Assembly (NCBI RefSeq): GCF_030499535.1
Contig: NZ_JASTLB010000001.1
Span: 3,348,001-3,412,000 of the forward strand
Reading direction: 5' to 3'
DNA: 64,000 bases
Origin: Streptomyces sp. TG1A-8
GTDB lineage: Bacteria > Actinomycetota > Actinomycetes > Streptomycetales > Streptomycetaceae
Positions 1 through 9,376 of the stretch are shown here, piece after piece. The notes under the pieces are model-generated. The model was not told where the DNA came from, did no database searches, and saw only the letters and a list, made by a program, of their open reading frames with translations. Made by a program: the position numbers and the translations under genes. The first letter of the stretch is position 1. Each line of letters opens with the position of its first letter.

Positions 1-1
1 C

Positions 2-979
2 GTCGAGGCGATCACTGAAGACGTGGCGTTCCGCGCGCCCCGGATCTCGGCGGCACTGGACACGCTGTGGCCACATGTCCCGGGTCTGCTCGCCCGGCTG
101 GACGCCCATGCCCAGGGCCTCACCGGGCTGTCCCCGCAGGGCGACGGCCGTTTAGAGACGCGGGTGCAGCGCAGCCGTGGGCGTGAGTTCGCTGACTGGG
201 AGGGCCTGCGCGGCTGGTTCAACGACACCGACGGGCAGGGCAGCCAGGTCGATCAACTGCGGGATGCCACTCTGCGCGCGTTGCAGTCGCTGCTCGCCAA
301 CGCCAAGCGGATGCTGCGGTCGGCCACCGGGGAGATGTCCCGGCGCAAGGACCTGCTGCGGCTGGCCCGGTGGTTCGAGGAAGCGGCGCCGCAGGACGCG
401 CACGACATCGCCGTCGCCGCCTTCGGGCTGTACGGCGCCCGTCATCTGGGCATACCCCCGGCCACCGACAAGGTGGTGCCCGCCTACACGAGCTGGTGGA
501 CCGGGCCGGTGGTTGAAGTGCCGGTGGCCCTGCGGGAAAGGGGCAGCCGCGCCCAGCGTGGCCGGACCGCCACTGTGGAGGACCACTCCGCACAGAAGCA
601 GCGGCTGCGGGAGGCAGCCCGTGAGCGAGCAGCGGCCAGGGCAGCGGCGGCGGACGAACTACGCAGCGCCTCGGGCCACTTCGGCGAGGTGCGCCTCACC
701 TCGGCTGCGCTCGATCTGCTTCTGGAGCTGCTGGCCACCGCACTCGGGAATGCGCAGTTGAGGCGTCGCGCCGGAGCGGGCGCGACGGAATTCGACCTCG
801 ACCAGGCACACAGCGAGGACGCCGAGCTGGGCATCCGGCTCACCGTGCGACGCACGGCGGGCGCCCGGTGCGTCTTGCACTCGGTCGACGGCAACCTGCT
901 GCTGGACAACCTAGAGCTGGACGTCGGCCGCACCTCCTCCGACGCGGCCGACGGCGATGCGGAGGTGAACGTCTCATGA
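2..979 (+). CDS. jetA: Wadjet JetA-type kleisin subunit (TIGR02677/DUF2397), 5' end outside window
   Basis: The reading frame is open from the first bases, so the gene starts upstream; 325 C-terminal residues are visible of a family that is usually about 500. Motifs typical of TIGR02677/DUF2397 are visible, such as SRRKDLLRLARWFEEA, AFGLYGARHLG and a TSWWTGPVVEVPVALR block followed by a basic RGR segment. In Wadjet (MksF/EptF-like) systems this subunit is the kleisin that joins the SMC heads. Its TGA overlaps the ATG of the next gene (ATGA), showing translational coupling. Family assignment comes from motif memory plus the diagnostic gene order. Confidence 0.85.
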   Translation, partial: VEAITEDVAFRAPRISAALDTLWPHVPGLLARLDAHAQGLTGLSPQGDGRLETRVQRSRGREFADWEGLRGWFNDTDGQGSQVDQLRDATLRALQSLLANAKRMLRSATGEMSRRKDLLRLARWFEEAAPQDAHDIAVAAFGLYGARHLGIPPATDKVVPAYTSWWTGPVVEVPVALRERGSRAQRGRTATVEDHSAQKQRLREAARERAAARAAAADELRSASGHFGEVRLTSAALDLLLELLATALGNAQLRRRAGAGATEFDLDQAHSEDAELGIRLTVRRTAGARCVLHSVDGNLLLDNLELDVGRTSSDAADGDAEVNVS

Positions 980-2301
980 CCCTCCCTTCGACACACGACG
1001 TGGCCTTAGCCGCCGAGCGCCGCAGCGCCGCCCGGCTGCTGCTCGCACATCCGCTGGTCACCTCGGACGGCCCGCACGCCGACCTCTTCCCGCTGATCCG
1101 CAGGCATGCCGACTGGCTGGGCAAGCGGTTCCAGCAGGTGCTCGGCTACCGCCTGCTGATCGACAGCTCCTACGCCCGGCTCTTCAAGGCGGGCCTGGGA
1201 GCAGGCGCGGGCCGCCGGCTGGAGCGCTCCACCGGCACCCCCTTCACCCCGCACACCTACGCCTGTCTCGCGCTGGCCCTGTCCGTGCTGGTGACCGCAC
1301 CCGAACAACTGCTGCTGTCGCAGCTGGTGGCCGACATCAGGGCCGCCGCGGCCGACGCGGAGATCGAGCTGGACGAGACGGGTAGGGCTGCCGGGAAACG
1401 GACCTTGGTAGCAGCTCTGCGCCTGCTGGTCGGGTGGGGCGTCCTCATCGAGACCGAGGGCCATGTGGCCGCTCTTGCACAGGATGCGGGCGGAGAGGCT
1501 CTGATCACAGTGGACCGCGAGCTGGCCCGTGTCGTCGTAGCCGGCCCACTCGCCCAGGCCCGTGATGGCGCCGACCTGGTCCGGCGGGCAGCGGACCCGG
1601 GGTTCGGCGGACCTCGCACCTATGTGCGCCGGATGCTCGTCGAGACACCCGTCGTCTACCTTGACGAGCTGACCGACGCCGAACGCGACTGGTTGCGCAC
1701 CCGGCAGCGCCGCGAAGCGCAGGCGTTCTCCGAACTTCTGGGCCTGGAGATGGAGATCCGCGCCGAGGGAGTGGCGCTGGTGGATCCAGAGGACGAGCTG
1801 ACGGACCTGCACCTGCCCGGCACCGGGACGGTCGCGCAGGCCGCGCTCCTGCTGGTGGAACGGCTCGTGGAGCGCCTTCGGCCGCGGGAGCCCGGCCACC
1901 CGGCGACCGGAGGGACGCTCGTCATCGGCGTGGCTGTTCCGGACAGCCTGGTGGACGAGTTGCTGGCCGAACTGGTCGCTGAGTACGGACAGCGCAGCAA
2001 CTGGCAGCGTGACTACCTGGAAGACATCCGCGCCCTGCGGGAGGCCGTGCTGGACCTGCTGGCCCGCATGCGGCTGATGGCCCGGACTGGCCGGCTGCGT
2101 GCCGAGGGCTATGGCCTGCCGGAGGGGTACGCCGATGAGGCACCGGAGGGGCGCACCGTGACCGATGTCCGCGGGGTACGTCCCGGCGGTGACGGCTGGG
2201 TGCTGCTGGCCGCGGCGGCGCGCTACGCCACCCACGTGACCGTGAGCCCGGCCACCGCAGTCGGCAAGGGCACGGATGTTCAAGAGGAGTTGCCGTTGTG
2301 A
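976..2301 (+). CDS. jetB: Wadjet JetB-type subunit (TIGR02678/DUF2398)
   Basis: This 441-aa protein corresponds to the KITE-like accessory subunit that binds the kleisin in MukBEF-like Wadjet complexes. The ATG at 976 is chosen because GGAGGTG lies 8-9 bases upstream and the start overlaps the jetA stop; an upstream in-frame start at 868 would run deep into jetA. DUF2398-like features are an N-terminal AERRSAARLLLAHPLV segment, a central winged-helix-like GRAAGKRTLVAALRLLVGWGVL block, and a TYVRRMLVETPVVYLDEL segment. It is somewhat longer than the roughly 380 aa I remember for the family. The stop overlaps the jetC GTG. Confidence 0.85.
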   Translation: MTLPSTHDVALAAERRSAARLLLAHPLVTSDGPHADLFPLIRRHADWLGKRFQQVLGYRLLIDSSYARLFKAGLGAGAGRRLERSTGTPFTPHTYACLALALSVLVTAPEQLLLSQLVADIRAAAADAEIELDETGRAAGKRTLVAALRLLVGWGVLIETEGHVAALAQDAGGEALITVDRELARVVVAGPLAQARDGADLVRRAADPGFGGPRTYVRRMLVETPVVYLDELTDAERDWLRTRQRREAQAFSELLGLEMEIRAEGVALVDPEDELTDLHLPGTGTVAQAALLLVERLVERLRPREPGHPATGGTLVIGVAVPDSLVDELLAELVAEYGQRSNWQRDYLEDIRALREAVLDLLARMRLMARTGRLRAEGYGLPEGYADEAPEGRTVTDVRGVRPGGDGWVLLAAAARYATHVTVSPATAVGKGTDVQEELPL

Positions 2302-5300
2302 CCACCGATGCGCGTGGCCTCGTCCCGCTGCCGCGTTCCGGCCCCACGACCACCGCCGGCACCCGCTTCCGGCTGCACCGGGCGGGCATCCAGAATGTGT
2401 GGCAGTACGACGAGCAGGAGTTCGCCTTCGGTGACGGACGGTTGCTCCTGCGTGGCAAGAACGGCGCGGGCAAGTCCAAGGCCCTGGAAATGCTGCTCCC
2501 GTATCTGCTGGACGGCGACTCACGGGCGCTGGACGCGACGGGCACCGGCAGGACCACTCTCGCCTGGCTGATGCTGGACGGGTTCGAGCAGACCAACCGT
2601 CTCGGCTACCTGTGGGTGGAGTTCCAGGGCACGACCGACGGCGGCGACCATCGCCACCTCACCCTCGGCGCCGCCATCCGCGCCTCGAAGTCGACGCAGA
2701 AGGCGCTGCCGACGTTCTTCGTCACGCCGCTGCGCGTCGGTGAGGACCTGCACCTAGTCGAGAGCGGAAGGCCCCTGCCGGTCGACCGGCTCAAGGAGAT
2801 CGTCGGCTCCGACAACGTCACTGACCGCGCGGTCGTCCACCGCTCGCGGGTGGCCCGGGAACTGTTCGGCATCACCGACGCGACCCGCTACCGCAACCTC
2901 ACCCAGCTCCTCCACCGGCTGCGGCGGCCCACCGTCGGGGACCGTATCGAGCATGGAGGACTCGCCTCCCTGCTGAGCGAGACCCTGCCGGGACTCGACG
3001 AGGACGTGGTCGAGAAGGTCGCGCGCAACCTCCACGACCTCGACGCCGTACGCGACGAACTCGGCCGCCTGGAGCGCACCGATACGGCGTTGCGCACCTT
3101 CCTCACCAGTTACCGCGGCTACCTGTCCGGTGTCCTGCGCACCTCCGCGCAGGCGGTGAGCCGGGAGCTGGAGATCCTCGCGCAGCGACGCCGGGCGACC
3201 GGAGACGCCGCACAGCGGACCAGCGAGCTGAGGACACAGGAGGAGGAGTCAGAAGCCCGGCTGGAGGCTCTGCGCGAAGAGGAAGAAGCCGCCCGGACCG
3301 ACCTCGCCGCCCTGCATGCCAGCCACGCCTATCGCAGCCTGCGCGAGCTGTCGGAACGCCGCACCACGGTCGAGGCGCTGCACACCGCCGCCGTGGCTGC
3401 CTTCACTGCGCTCAGCAACGCACACGGCGCAGAGGAGGGTGCGGCCGAGCGCCTGTCCGACGGTGTCGACCACCTCGGGAGCCGGCTCGCCGAACTGGGC
3501 ACTGAACACCGGGAACTGCTGACGCAGGCGGAGAAGGCCGGACTTCCCACCGGCCATCTCGGCGAGGCAGTCGCCCTGCCCCGCACGGTTCGCTCCCAGG
3601 CCGGCGAGACGGAGCTGACCGCTCCGGACGGGGAGACGCACATCGTGCAGCACCGGTCGGCCGTCCGTGTGGACACGGCGGCGGTGCAGGACGGACTGCG
3701 GTCATGGCAGGGGCAGCTGGAGGACGCCGAGACGGTCGTGAAGAACCGGACCCGGATGGTCCAGGAGGTGACGCGTCTCACCGCGCAGGCCGAGAAGGCC
3801 CGAAGCCGGGCGGAGCAGGCCGACACCGAGCGGGAACGGTGGGAGGGCGAGGCGGAAGAGGCCGCCGGCCGTCTCGACGCCGGCCGCGAGAAGGTCGCCG
3901 AGGAGAGCGGTGCCTATGCCCGCCAGGTCGCCGAGTGGGTCACCCGCACGCGAGCCGCCGTCGGGTCCGACTGCCTGCCGCTGGATGCCGTCCACGTAGT
4001 GGTTGCCTTCGAGAGCTCCGCCGACGCCGCGTTCGCGGACCGCACGCTCCCGCCCGACACCGACAGCCAGGCGTGGCAGGCCGCCCATGCCGCACTGGAT
4101 CCGTACAGCGAGGAACTCACCAGCCGCCGCGACGCCCTCGCACTCACCGTCGGCCGGCTCGATGAGGAAGTCGGGCACCTGGCGCGTCAGAAGCGTGACT
4201 GGGAGCGACGTACGGATCCCGAGCCGCCGGTCCCCCACCACCGCGTCGCCGAAAGGACACCTGGCACCGGAGCGCCCTTCTACCGGCTGGTGGACTTCGT
4301 GGATGATCTGAGCCACGCGCATCGAGCCGGTCTGGAAGCAGCGCTGGAAGCCAGCGGAATCCTGGACGCGTGGGTCGGTGCAGACGGCGCCCTTGTCGAT
4401 CCCGGCACTCGTGACACTCTGCTCCGTCCAGGCCCCGCGCTGCCGGATGGGGCGACCCTCGCCTCGGCCTTGCGCCCAGCGCCGCAACCGGGGTGTGGAG
4501 TCACGTCCGAGCAGGTGGAACACCTGCTGGCCACTATCGCGCTCGCACCGGCCGAGGAAACGACCGCTCATGACGCGGTGGACTACAACGGAAGCTGGCG
4601 TCTGGGCATCCTCAGCGGCCGGCACCACAAGAGTGACGCCGAGTATGTGGGAGCTGCTGTACGCGCCGAGACCCGACGGCGCATCCTGGCCGAGCTGGAA
4701 CAGCGGCTCACGCAGACGGAGCAGCGGCTGGCTGACGCCCGTCACGAACTCACCGAGGCCGACGCCCGGCGTCGGGCTCTCAGGCTCGCGGAACAGAACT
4801 TCCCCCGGGCACGCGGTCTCGCCGACGCCTGGAGCAGAACCGAGTCGGACGAGAGGAGACTGCGTGACCTGACCGCCAAGGCCACCAGCGCGGCACGGCT
4901 GGCCGAGGAGGCCCGCGCCCTCGCCGTAGCCGCACGCACCGAGGCGGACGCCACCGCCACCGCTCATGACCTGCCTAGCGACCCCGCCGAGCTGGAACGC
5001 GTGCGCACCGCGCTGGCTGCCCTTCTCACCGGCATCGGACATCTTCGCCGAGCGATCGGCAGCACGAGCGAGCGGCTCGGCACCCATCACGCCGATGCCG
5101 AGCGATACGAACGCGCCCGTACAGAACGCCTGGCTGCGGAGGAGAACTACCGGCTTCGCCTCACCGGGCTGCATACCGCGCAACAGGACCTGCGCACCCG
5201 CGAGGAGGCCATCGGGGCGACCGAAGAAGAGATCCTCACCCGCGAGCAGGAAACCAGACAGCGCATCGCGCACGCCGCCCAGGCCCTTCCGGCGGCACAG

Positions 5301-6536
5301 CGGGCCCGCGACGACCTTCATGACCGGCGCGTGCGTGCAGAAGAGGAGGAGAAGCGTCTGCGCGAGAACCTGGCCGCGCAGGAGACGGCGGTCATCGCAA
5401 CCGGCAGCGCACTTCGCGGCGCACTCGGCCGGCCGGAGGTGATGCGCGGCGCCGGGCTGGACCGATCCTCACTGCCCGAGGACGTGGCGGACGATCCCGG
5501 CTCGGGCGTCCGCAGCCGTCTGCGGGCACTGCGGACACTGGCCGACGCCGTGGAACAGGCCCTCGGCCGTCCGAAGGGCGAGGTCTCGGACAGCACCCTG
5601 CTCAACCGGCACACTGAACTGCGCGACCAGCTGGCCGGCGGTTACGACGCGCAACTGGAGGAACGCGACGGGATCAAGGTGTGCCGCCTGATCGACGACC
5701 ACGGCTCCCACGACGTCGCGGCCGTGGGCGAGCGGATCGCCGTCCAGGCGGCAGAGGCCCGAGGACGGCTCACCGAGCGCGAACGTGAGGTGTTCCAGCG
5801 GTTCCTGACCGGCGAGCTCGGCGACCATCTCTCGGCCCAGGTCATCACCGCGGCGAACCTGGTCGCGGCTCTCAACGACACCCTGCGGACCGTACGCACC
5901 TCCCACGGTCTCGGCGTGGAACTGCTGTGGAAGCTGGACGAGGACGTCGACGCGGACGTGCGGGCGGCTGTCGAGCTGCTGCGCAGTCCGTCAAGCCTGC
6001 GCACGCGTGAGCAGACCGAGCAGCTCCGCGAGGTGCTGCAACGCCGGATCGAGGATGCCCGACGGGCCGATCCCTCAGCCGGTTACGCCGCTCATCTGCG
6101 AATCGCGCTCGACTACCGCGACTGGTTCCACTTTCACACCTTCGTGGTCGAGGACGCCGCCCCGGGACGCAGGCGGAAACTGACCGGCCGCACCGGGCTC
6201 AGCCAGGGCGAGCAGCGAGTGCTCTCCTACCTCGTTCTCTTCGCCGCGGCCGCTGCCCACTTCACCAGCCTCGCCGAGTCCGCACCCCACGCCCCCCGGC
6301 TGATCCTCCTGGACGACGCCTTCGCCAAGGTCGACGAACCTACCCACGGGCGGCTGGGACGCATCCTCGTCGACCTCGATCTCGACTTCGTCCTCACCAG
6401 CGAACGGCTCATGGGCAACTGGCCGGAGGTGCCGTCCCTGCACATCTACGAGTGCCTCCGCGATCCCCATGTGCGCGGGGTGGCCACCCTGCACTACACC
6501 TGGAACGGCCGGCACCGGCGCCTGGTGCCCGTATGA
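2298..6536 (+). CDS. jetC: Wadjet JetC-type SMC ATPase (TIGR02680, SbcC/MukB-like)
   Basis: This 1412-aa SMC-like ATPase is the motor subunit. Walker A GKNGAGKS is at residues 53-60, followed by a very long Glu/Arg/Ala-rich coiled coil interrupted by a hinge-like globular region around residues 640-760. The ABC signature LSQGEQ starts near residue 1301, Walker B LILLDDAF near 1335, and an FVLTSERLMGNW segment follows. Known family role: ATP-driven DNA loop extrusion that senses small circular DNA. The GTG start overlaps the jetB stop (GTGA) with AGAGGAG upstream; the stop overlaps the jetD ATG. No catalytic motif looks damaged. Confidence 0.9.
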   Translation: MTTDARGLVPLPRSGPTTTAGTRFRLHRAGIQNVWQYDEQEFAFGDGRLLLRGKNGAGKSKALEMLLPYLLDGDSRALDATGTGRTTLAWLMLDGFEQTNRLGYLWVEFQGTTDGGDHRHLTLGAAIRASKSTQKALPTFFVTPLRVGEDLHLVESGRPLPVDRLKEIVGSDNVTDRAVVHRSRVARELFGITDATRYRNLTQLLHRLRRPTVGDRIEHGGLASLLSETLPGLDEDVVEKVARNLHDLDAVRDELGRLERTDTALRTFLTSYRGYLSGVLRTSAQAVSRELEILAQRRRATGDAAQRTSELRTQEEESEARLEALREEEEAARTDLAALHASHAYRSLRELSERRTTVEALHTAAVAAFTALSNAHGAEEGAAERLSDGVDHLGSRLAELGTEHRELLTQAEKAGLPTGHLGEAVALPRTVRSQAGETELTAPDGETHIVQHRSAVRVDTAAVQDGLRSWQGQLEDAETVVKNRTRMVQEVTRLTAQAEKARSRAEQADTERERWEGEAEEAAGRLDAGREKVAEESGAYARQVAEWVTRTRAAVGSDCLPLDAVHVVVAFESSADAAFADRTLPPDTDSQAWQAAHAALDPYSEELTSRRDALALTVGRLDEEVGHLARQKRDWERRTDPEPPVPHHRVAERTPGTGAPFYRLVDFVDDLSHAHRAGLEAALEASGILDAWVGADGALVDPGTRDTLLRPGPALPDGATLASALRPAPQPGCGVTSEQVEHLLATIALAPAEETTAHDAVDYNGSWRLGILSGRHHKSDAEYVGAAVRAETRRRILAELEQRLTQTEQRLADARHELTEADARRRALRLAEQNFPRARGLADAWSRTESDERRLRDLTAKATSAARLAEEARALAVAARTEADATATAHDLPSDPAELERVRTALAALLTGIGHLRRAIGSTSERLGTHHADAERYERARTERLAAEENYRLRLTGLHTAQQDLRTREEAIGATEEEILTREQETRQRIAHAAQALPAAQRARDDLHDRRVRAEEEEKRLRENLAAQETAVIATGSALRGALGRPEVMRGAGLDRSSLPEDVADDPGSGVRSRLRALRTLADAVEQALGRPKGEVSDSTLLNRHTELRDQLAGGYDAQLEERDGIKVCRLIDDHGSHDVAAVGERIAVQAAEARGRLTEREREVFQRFLTGELGDHLSAQVITAANLVAALNDTLRTVRTSHGLGVELLWKLDEDVDADVRAAVELLRSPSSLRTREQTEQLREVLQRRIEDARRADPSAGYAAHLRIALDYRDWFHFHTFVVEDAAPGRRRKLTGRTGLSQGEQRVLSYLVLFAAAAAHFTSLAESAPHAPRLILLDDAFAKVDEPTHGRLGRILVDLDLDFVLTSERLMGNWPEVPSLHIYECLRDPHVRGVATLHYTWNGRHRRLVPV

Positions 6537-7804
6537 GCAAGCTGCCCGCGGCGACACAGGACTGGCTGGCCGGTCCCGGGCTGACCAGGCTCTGGGAAGC
6601 CGTACGCAAGCGCCTGGAAAGCAACGGCGTGCAGGCCACCGGCTCCCTCCGGCTGACCTCGCTGAGCACCCAGGAACGCAACGACCTGTCGCTCCTGCTG
6701 GGCAAACCCGTCACGGGTGCTGCCGTAACTGTGCGACTCGACGGCCTCGACACGCGGCTGCGCGCCTCGGCGGCCGGACTCGGACTCAGAGAGGTGCTGG
6801 AGGAACTGGGCCCCCCGCTCATCGACCGCCGTGCCGTCCGCGCGGGTACCGCGGCACGGCGCGAGCACGTCTGGTCGTCGCTCGCCTCGGCGCTGGACGC
6901 CTCTCCGCTCGCCGGACAGGACTGGACCGGGCAGTGGTACGACCTGCTGCGCCGCACCGGCGTACCGAGAGGAGTGACACCCGAAACGGCGGTACGCACG
7001 CTTCAGCAGGCAGTGCAGGTCCTCACCGTACTGCTCGGCCCGGAACGGGGTGGCACCCGAGGCCGAGGAGAACTCGCCGCCCTGGCGACCGGGTCCGCAC
7101 ACGGCCTGGACGACGGCACCTGGCTCGCACGTCTCGTCCAACGCGGCATTGCCCTCGCCCACAGCACCGAGTTCCCCGGCGACGCGGCCGGTCGGCGCGC
7201 ACTCTGGCGGCTGGTGTCCGTCACACCGGACGAGGTCTCCAGCACAGTGCTGACCTACGGGCTGCGGCCCATCGGCGGGGGCTGGCGGGAGCAGGCTCTG
7301 AGGCAGCGAGCCGACCATCACGCCGAAGCCCACCTCACCTCCCGGGACCTGCACGACCTGCAACTGCAACTGCCTGCCGGAACAGTGATCCACATCTGTG
7401 AGAACCCACGCGTGGTGGAGGCTGCGGCGGACGCTGCCGGTGTCCACGCCCTGGTGTGCACCTCCGGCAGCGCCGCCACGGTGGTCCTCACACTCCTCGA
7501 CGCCCTCGCCGCCACCGATTGCCGTTTCGCGTATCACGGGGATTTCGACTGGCCGGGCATCGCTCTAGCGAACCGGATCATCCGCCGCTACGGAGCCCGG
7601 CCATGGCGCATGGGCGCCGAGGACTACGAGCACCTGGCCGCTCGCAGCCAGGCCGATGGAATCCCTCAGCTGCCGCTCGACGGGCAGCCCGTCAGCGCGG
7701 CCTGGGACCCGGGTCTCGCCCCCGCGATGACCGCTCTCGGGGTCGCGCTCCATGAGGAGGTCACCCTCGACCTTCTGGTGAACGACTTGTCGGGTCTGGC
7801 GTAA
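6533..7804 (+). CDS. jetD: Wadjet JetD-type nuclease (TIGR02679/DUF2399, toprim fold)
   Basis: This 423-aa protein is the presumed nuclease that cuts the plasmid held by the SMC complex. The C-terminal DUF2399 region shows toprim-type acidic residues: Glu290 in HICENPRVVEAA and Asp337/Asp339 in YHGDFDWPGIALANRI, matching the E...DxD metal site of topoisomerase VI-like nucleases. The N-terminal half resembles the DUF3323-type arm. ATG 6533 overlaps the jetC stop, so all four genes form one coupled operon. The gene ends 172 bp before a tRNA-derived attachment scar, so it is the last gene of the element on this side. Confidence 0.88.
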   Translation: MSKLPAATQDWLAGPGLTRLWEAVRKRLESNGVQATGSLRLTSLSTQERNDLSLLLGKPVTGAAVTVRLDGLDTRLRASAAGLGLREVLEELGPPLIDRRAVRAGTAARREHVWSSLASALDASPLAGQDWTGQWYDLLRRTGVPRGVTPETAVRTLQQAVQVLTVLLGPERGGTRGRGELAALATGSAHGLDDGTWLARLVQRGIALAHSTEFPGDAAGRRALWRLVSVTPDEVSSTVLTYGLRPIGGGWREQALRQRADHHAEAHLTSRDLHDLQLQLPAGTVIHICENPRVVEAAADAAGVHALVCTSGSAATVVLTLLDALAATDCRFAYHGDFDWPGIALANRIIRRYGARPWRMGAEDYEHLAARSQADGIPQLPLDGQPVSAAWDPGLAPAMTALGVALHEEVTLDLLVNDLSGLA

Positions 7805-7851
7805 GGACACCCTGGACACGCGACAAATGCTCAGGGTAGGAGTGCCGGTGC

Positions 7852-7872
7852 TGGGAGCCATCTGGGAGCCAA
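7852..7872 (+). repeat. Paired GGGAGCC repeats left of the att core
   Basis: Two direct copies of TGGGAGCC(A) lie 10 bp apart, about 100 bp left of the tRNA-derived core. The same double motif recurs at 8089-8109 to the right of the core, with an inverted copy at 8121-8129. Short repeats flanking an attachment core are what arm-type integrase binding sites look like; that role is inferred. Confidence 0.5.
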
Positions 7873-7975
7873 CCCGCTCCCCGAGCCCCTTCCCGGCCGC
7901 GCGACACCAACCGAGTCCACTGCTCCGACCTGCGGAGATGCCATCAAGGCTGGCAGTCTCCCCAACCGAACCTCA

Positions 7976-8017
7976 TTCGGGACGAAGAGGTCGTGGGTTC
8001 AAATCCCGCCACCCCGA
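7976..8017 (+). other. attR-like scar: 3' fragment of tRNA-Pro(CGG)
   Basis: The segment carries the 3' side of a tRNA: the anticodon-loop half TTCGGGACGAA, the T-arm GTGGGTTCAAATCCCGC and the acceptor strand CACCCCG with discriminator A. It matches the 3' half of streptomycete tRNA-Pro with anticodon CGG as I remember it; the 5' half (CGGGGTG acceptor strand, D-arm) is absent, so it is not a functional gene. Such 3' duplicates arise when an integrative element inserts into a tRNA gene and restores it at the other end. The orientation places the intact tRNA and the rest of the element upstream, to the left of the window. Confidence 0.85.
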
Positions 8018-8033
8018 CAGAGAAACACCAGGT

Positions 8034-8067
8034 CAGGCCCGGTGCTGAGAAATCAGCACCGGGCCTG
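8034..8067 (+). terminator. Perfect 15-bp hairpin downstream of the tRNA fragment
   Basis: A perfect inverted repeat (arms 8034-8048 and 8053-8067) encloses a GAAA loop, with no U-run, as is common in actinobacteria. It sits 16 bp after the tRNA 3' end, where the native tRNA-Pro terminator would be. This supports the view that the right side of the scar is original chromosome. Confidence 0.75.
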
Positions 8068-8088
8068 GTTCGCTTTGTGTCCCTGATG

Positions 8089-8129
8089 TGGGAGCCATCG
8101 GGGAGCCGACTCCTGGAACCGGCTCCCAG
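8089..8129 (+). repeat. GGGAGCC repeats right of the att core, with an inverted copy
   Basis: TGGGAGCCATCGGGGAGCC repeats the arrangement at 7852-7872 almost exactly, and GGCTCCCAG at 8121-8129 is an inverted copy. The repeats therefore flank the tRNA-derived core on both sides, as in an intact attP or at a junction between two tandem elements. Confidence 0.5.
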
Positions 8130-8163
8130 GGCCCGTCTGTGACGAGCGCGCAGGAGCGTGCGG

Positions 8164-9100
8164 TCAGAGCCAGTCCCAGTGCTTGAAAGCGAAGTACAGC
8201 GTCAGAGAGGCAACGACGATGACGACGCTGGAAACGATGAAACCCCACTGGTGTGCGAAGCCGGGGCAGGGAAGGTTCTGTCCGTAGAAGCCGGTGATCG
8301 CCGTGGGCACGGCGGTGATCGCGGCCCAGCTCGTCACCTTCTTCGTGATCAGGTTCATCCGGCTCGCCTGCACCGACAAGTTGGTCCCCATCACCGGGGC
8401 CACCCGGTCGCGCAGCGACTCCGTCCACTCGCCGGCACGCAACACGTGGTCGTACACGTCTCGGTAGTACGGCAGCAAGGGGCCGTCGACGACGTCGAGG
8501 TCGGGGCGCATGAGGGCGTTGACGACCTCCCGCACGGGCAGGACCACGCGGCGGAACCGGACCGTCCTCGGGCTCGTGGTGTTCCTCGCCGCTCCGGGGC
8601 CCTCCACGGGGACCGTGTGTGCCTGGTGGGTGCCGGCGGTGTCGATGAGGATCTGTACGGCATCGGTGACGTCGTCAGCCCGGACAGCCCTGGCCATCGC
8701 GGCACGGGCGGCCTCGACTGTCGCGTGCGGCGGGACCACGAGAAGAGAGAAGTGGTCCTGGTCGCCCCCAGTGATCAGGACGGTGCCGTCACCCAACGGA
8801 AAGGAGTCGATACGGACGACCTGGTCGCCGATCACCAGGCGCGTGGGAAGTTCATCCCAAGCGGTGGCGTCCAGACCGACGCGCGTGATGGGGCCGAGGT
8901 GCCCGGTCAGCGCGTGGACGGGGCCGGGCAGCTCAGCACCGATGTCGCGGGAACCGGGAACGCGGCCGCCACGCACCGTCGAGGTTGCCTTCCCGGGATC
9001 GTGTCGTCTCCAGCCGCAGAAGGACCGTCCCGGGTTTCGCGGCCCGATGGATCGCGTCCGGCAGGAGCCCGGGGGCACGAGGGGCGTCGGATTCGATCAT
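8164..9100 (-). pseudogene. DUF5994-CorA fusion pseudogene with a 7-bp duplication frameshift
   Basis: Translation from ATG 9100 gives a typical DUF5994 N-terminus (MIESDAPRAPG... GNLDGAWRPRSR), then the frame breaks where CGGGAAC is tandemly duplicated at 8948-8954 and 8955-8961. Removing one copy restores the expected RPRSRDIGAELPG. The downstream frame continues DUF5994 (VVRIDSFPLGDGTVLITG), then runs without a stop into the last 130 or so residues of a CorA-type Mg/Co transporter, with REVVNALMRPDL, TEWTESLRD-like GEWTESLRD, FYGQNLPCPGF and a final transmembrane helix ending KHWDWL. The CorA cytosolic domain is missing, so two genes were fused by deletion and then frameshifted. Confidence 0.85.
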
Positions 9101-9376
9101 GATGTGTCCGCCTGTCCGCGGGATTCGGTACCGCCGCCGACCGCGGGACCTCGTCCTCCCACCGTGAGCCGTGCTTCGCCGCAGCAACCGCGCCGACGGT
9201 CCCGGGCCTCGTTGCCCATCAGTGCAATGCCTGTTCACGCACATGTCCCGGGACCTCCGCAGCGGCGTAGAGTGAAAGCACCGGGAGTACTTCGCACACC
9301 GGCCGCCACGCCGGTGCCGTTCTCGGCGAGCAACAACACCGGCCTCCGCGAGGAGGCTCGGGGACAGGTCCGCGTC

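Noticed and set aside
1006..2523. A 505-residue open frame opposite jetB
   Set aside because: It is a high-GC shadow: the plus-strand frame has family motifs and proper coupling, while this one has none.
7827..8048. A short open frame through the tRNA fragment
   Set aside because: Its GFKSRHP-like peptide is simply translated tRNA sequence, a frequent artefact.
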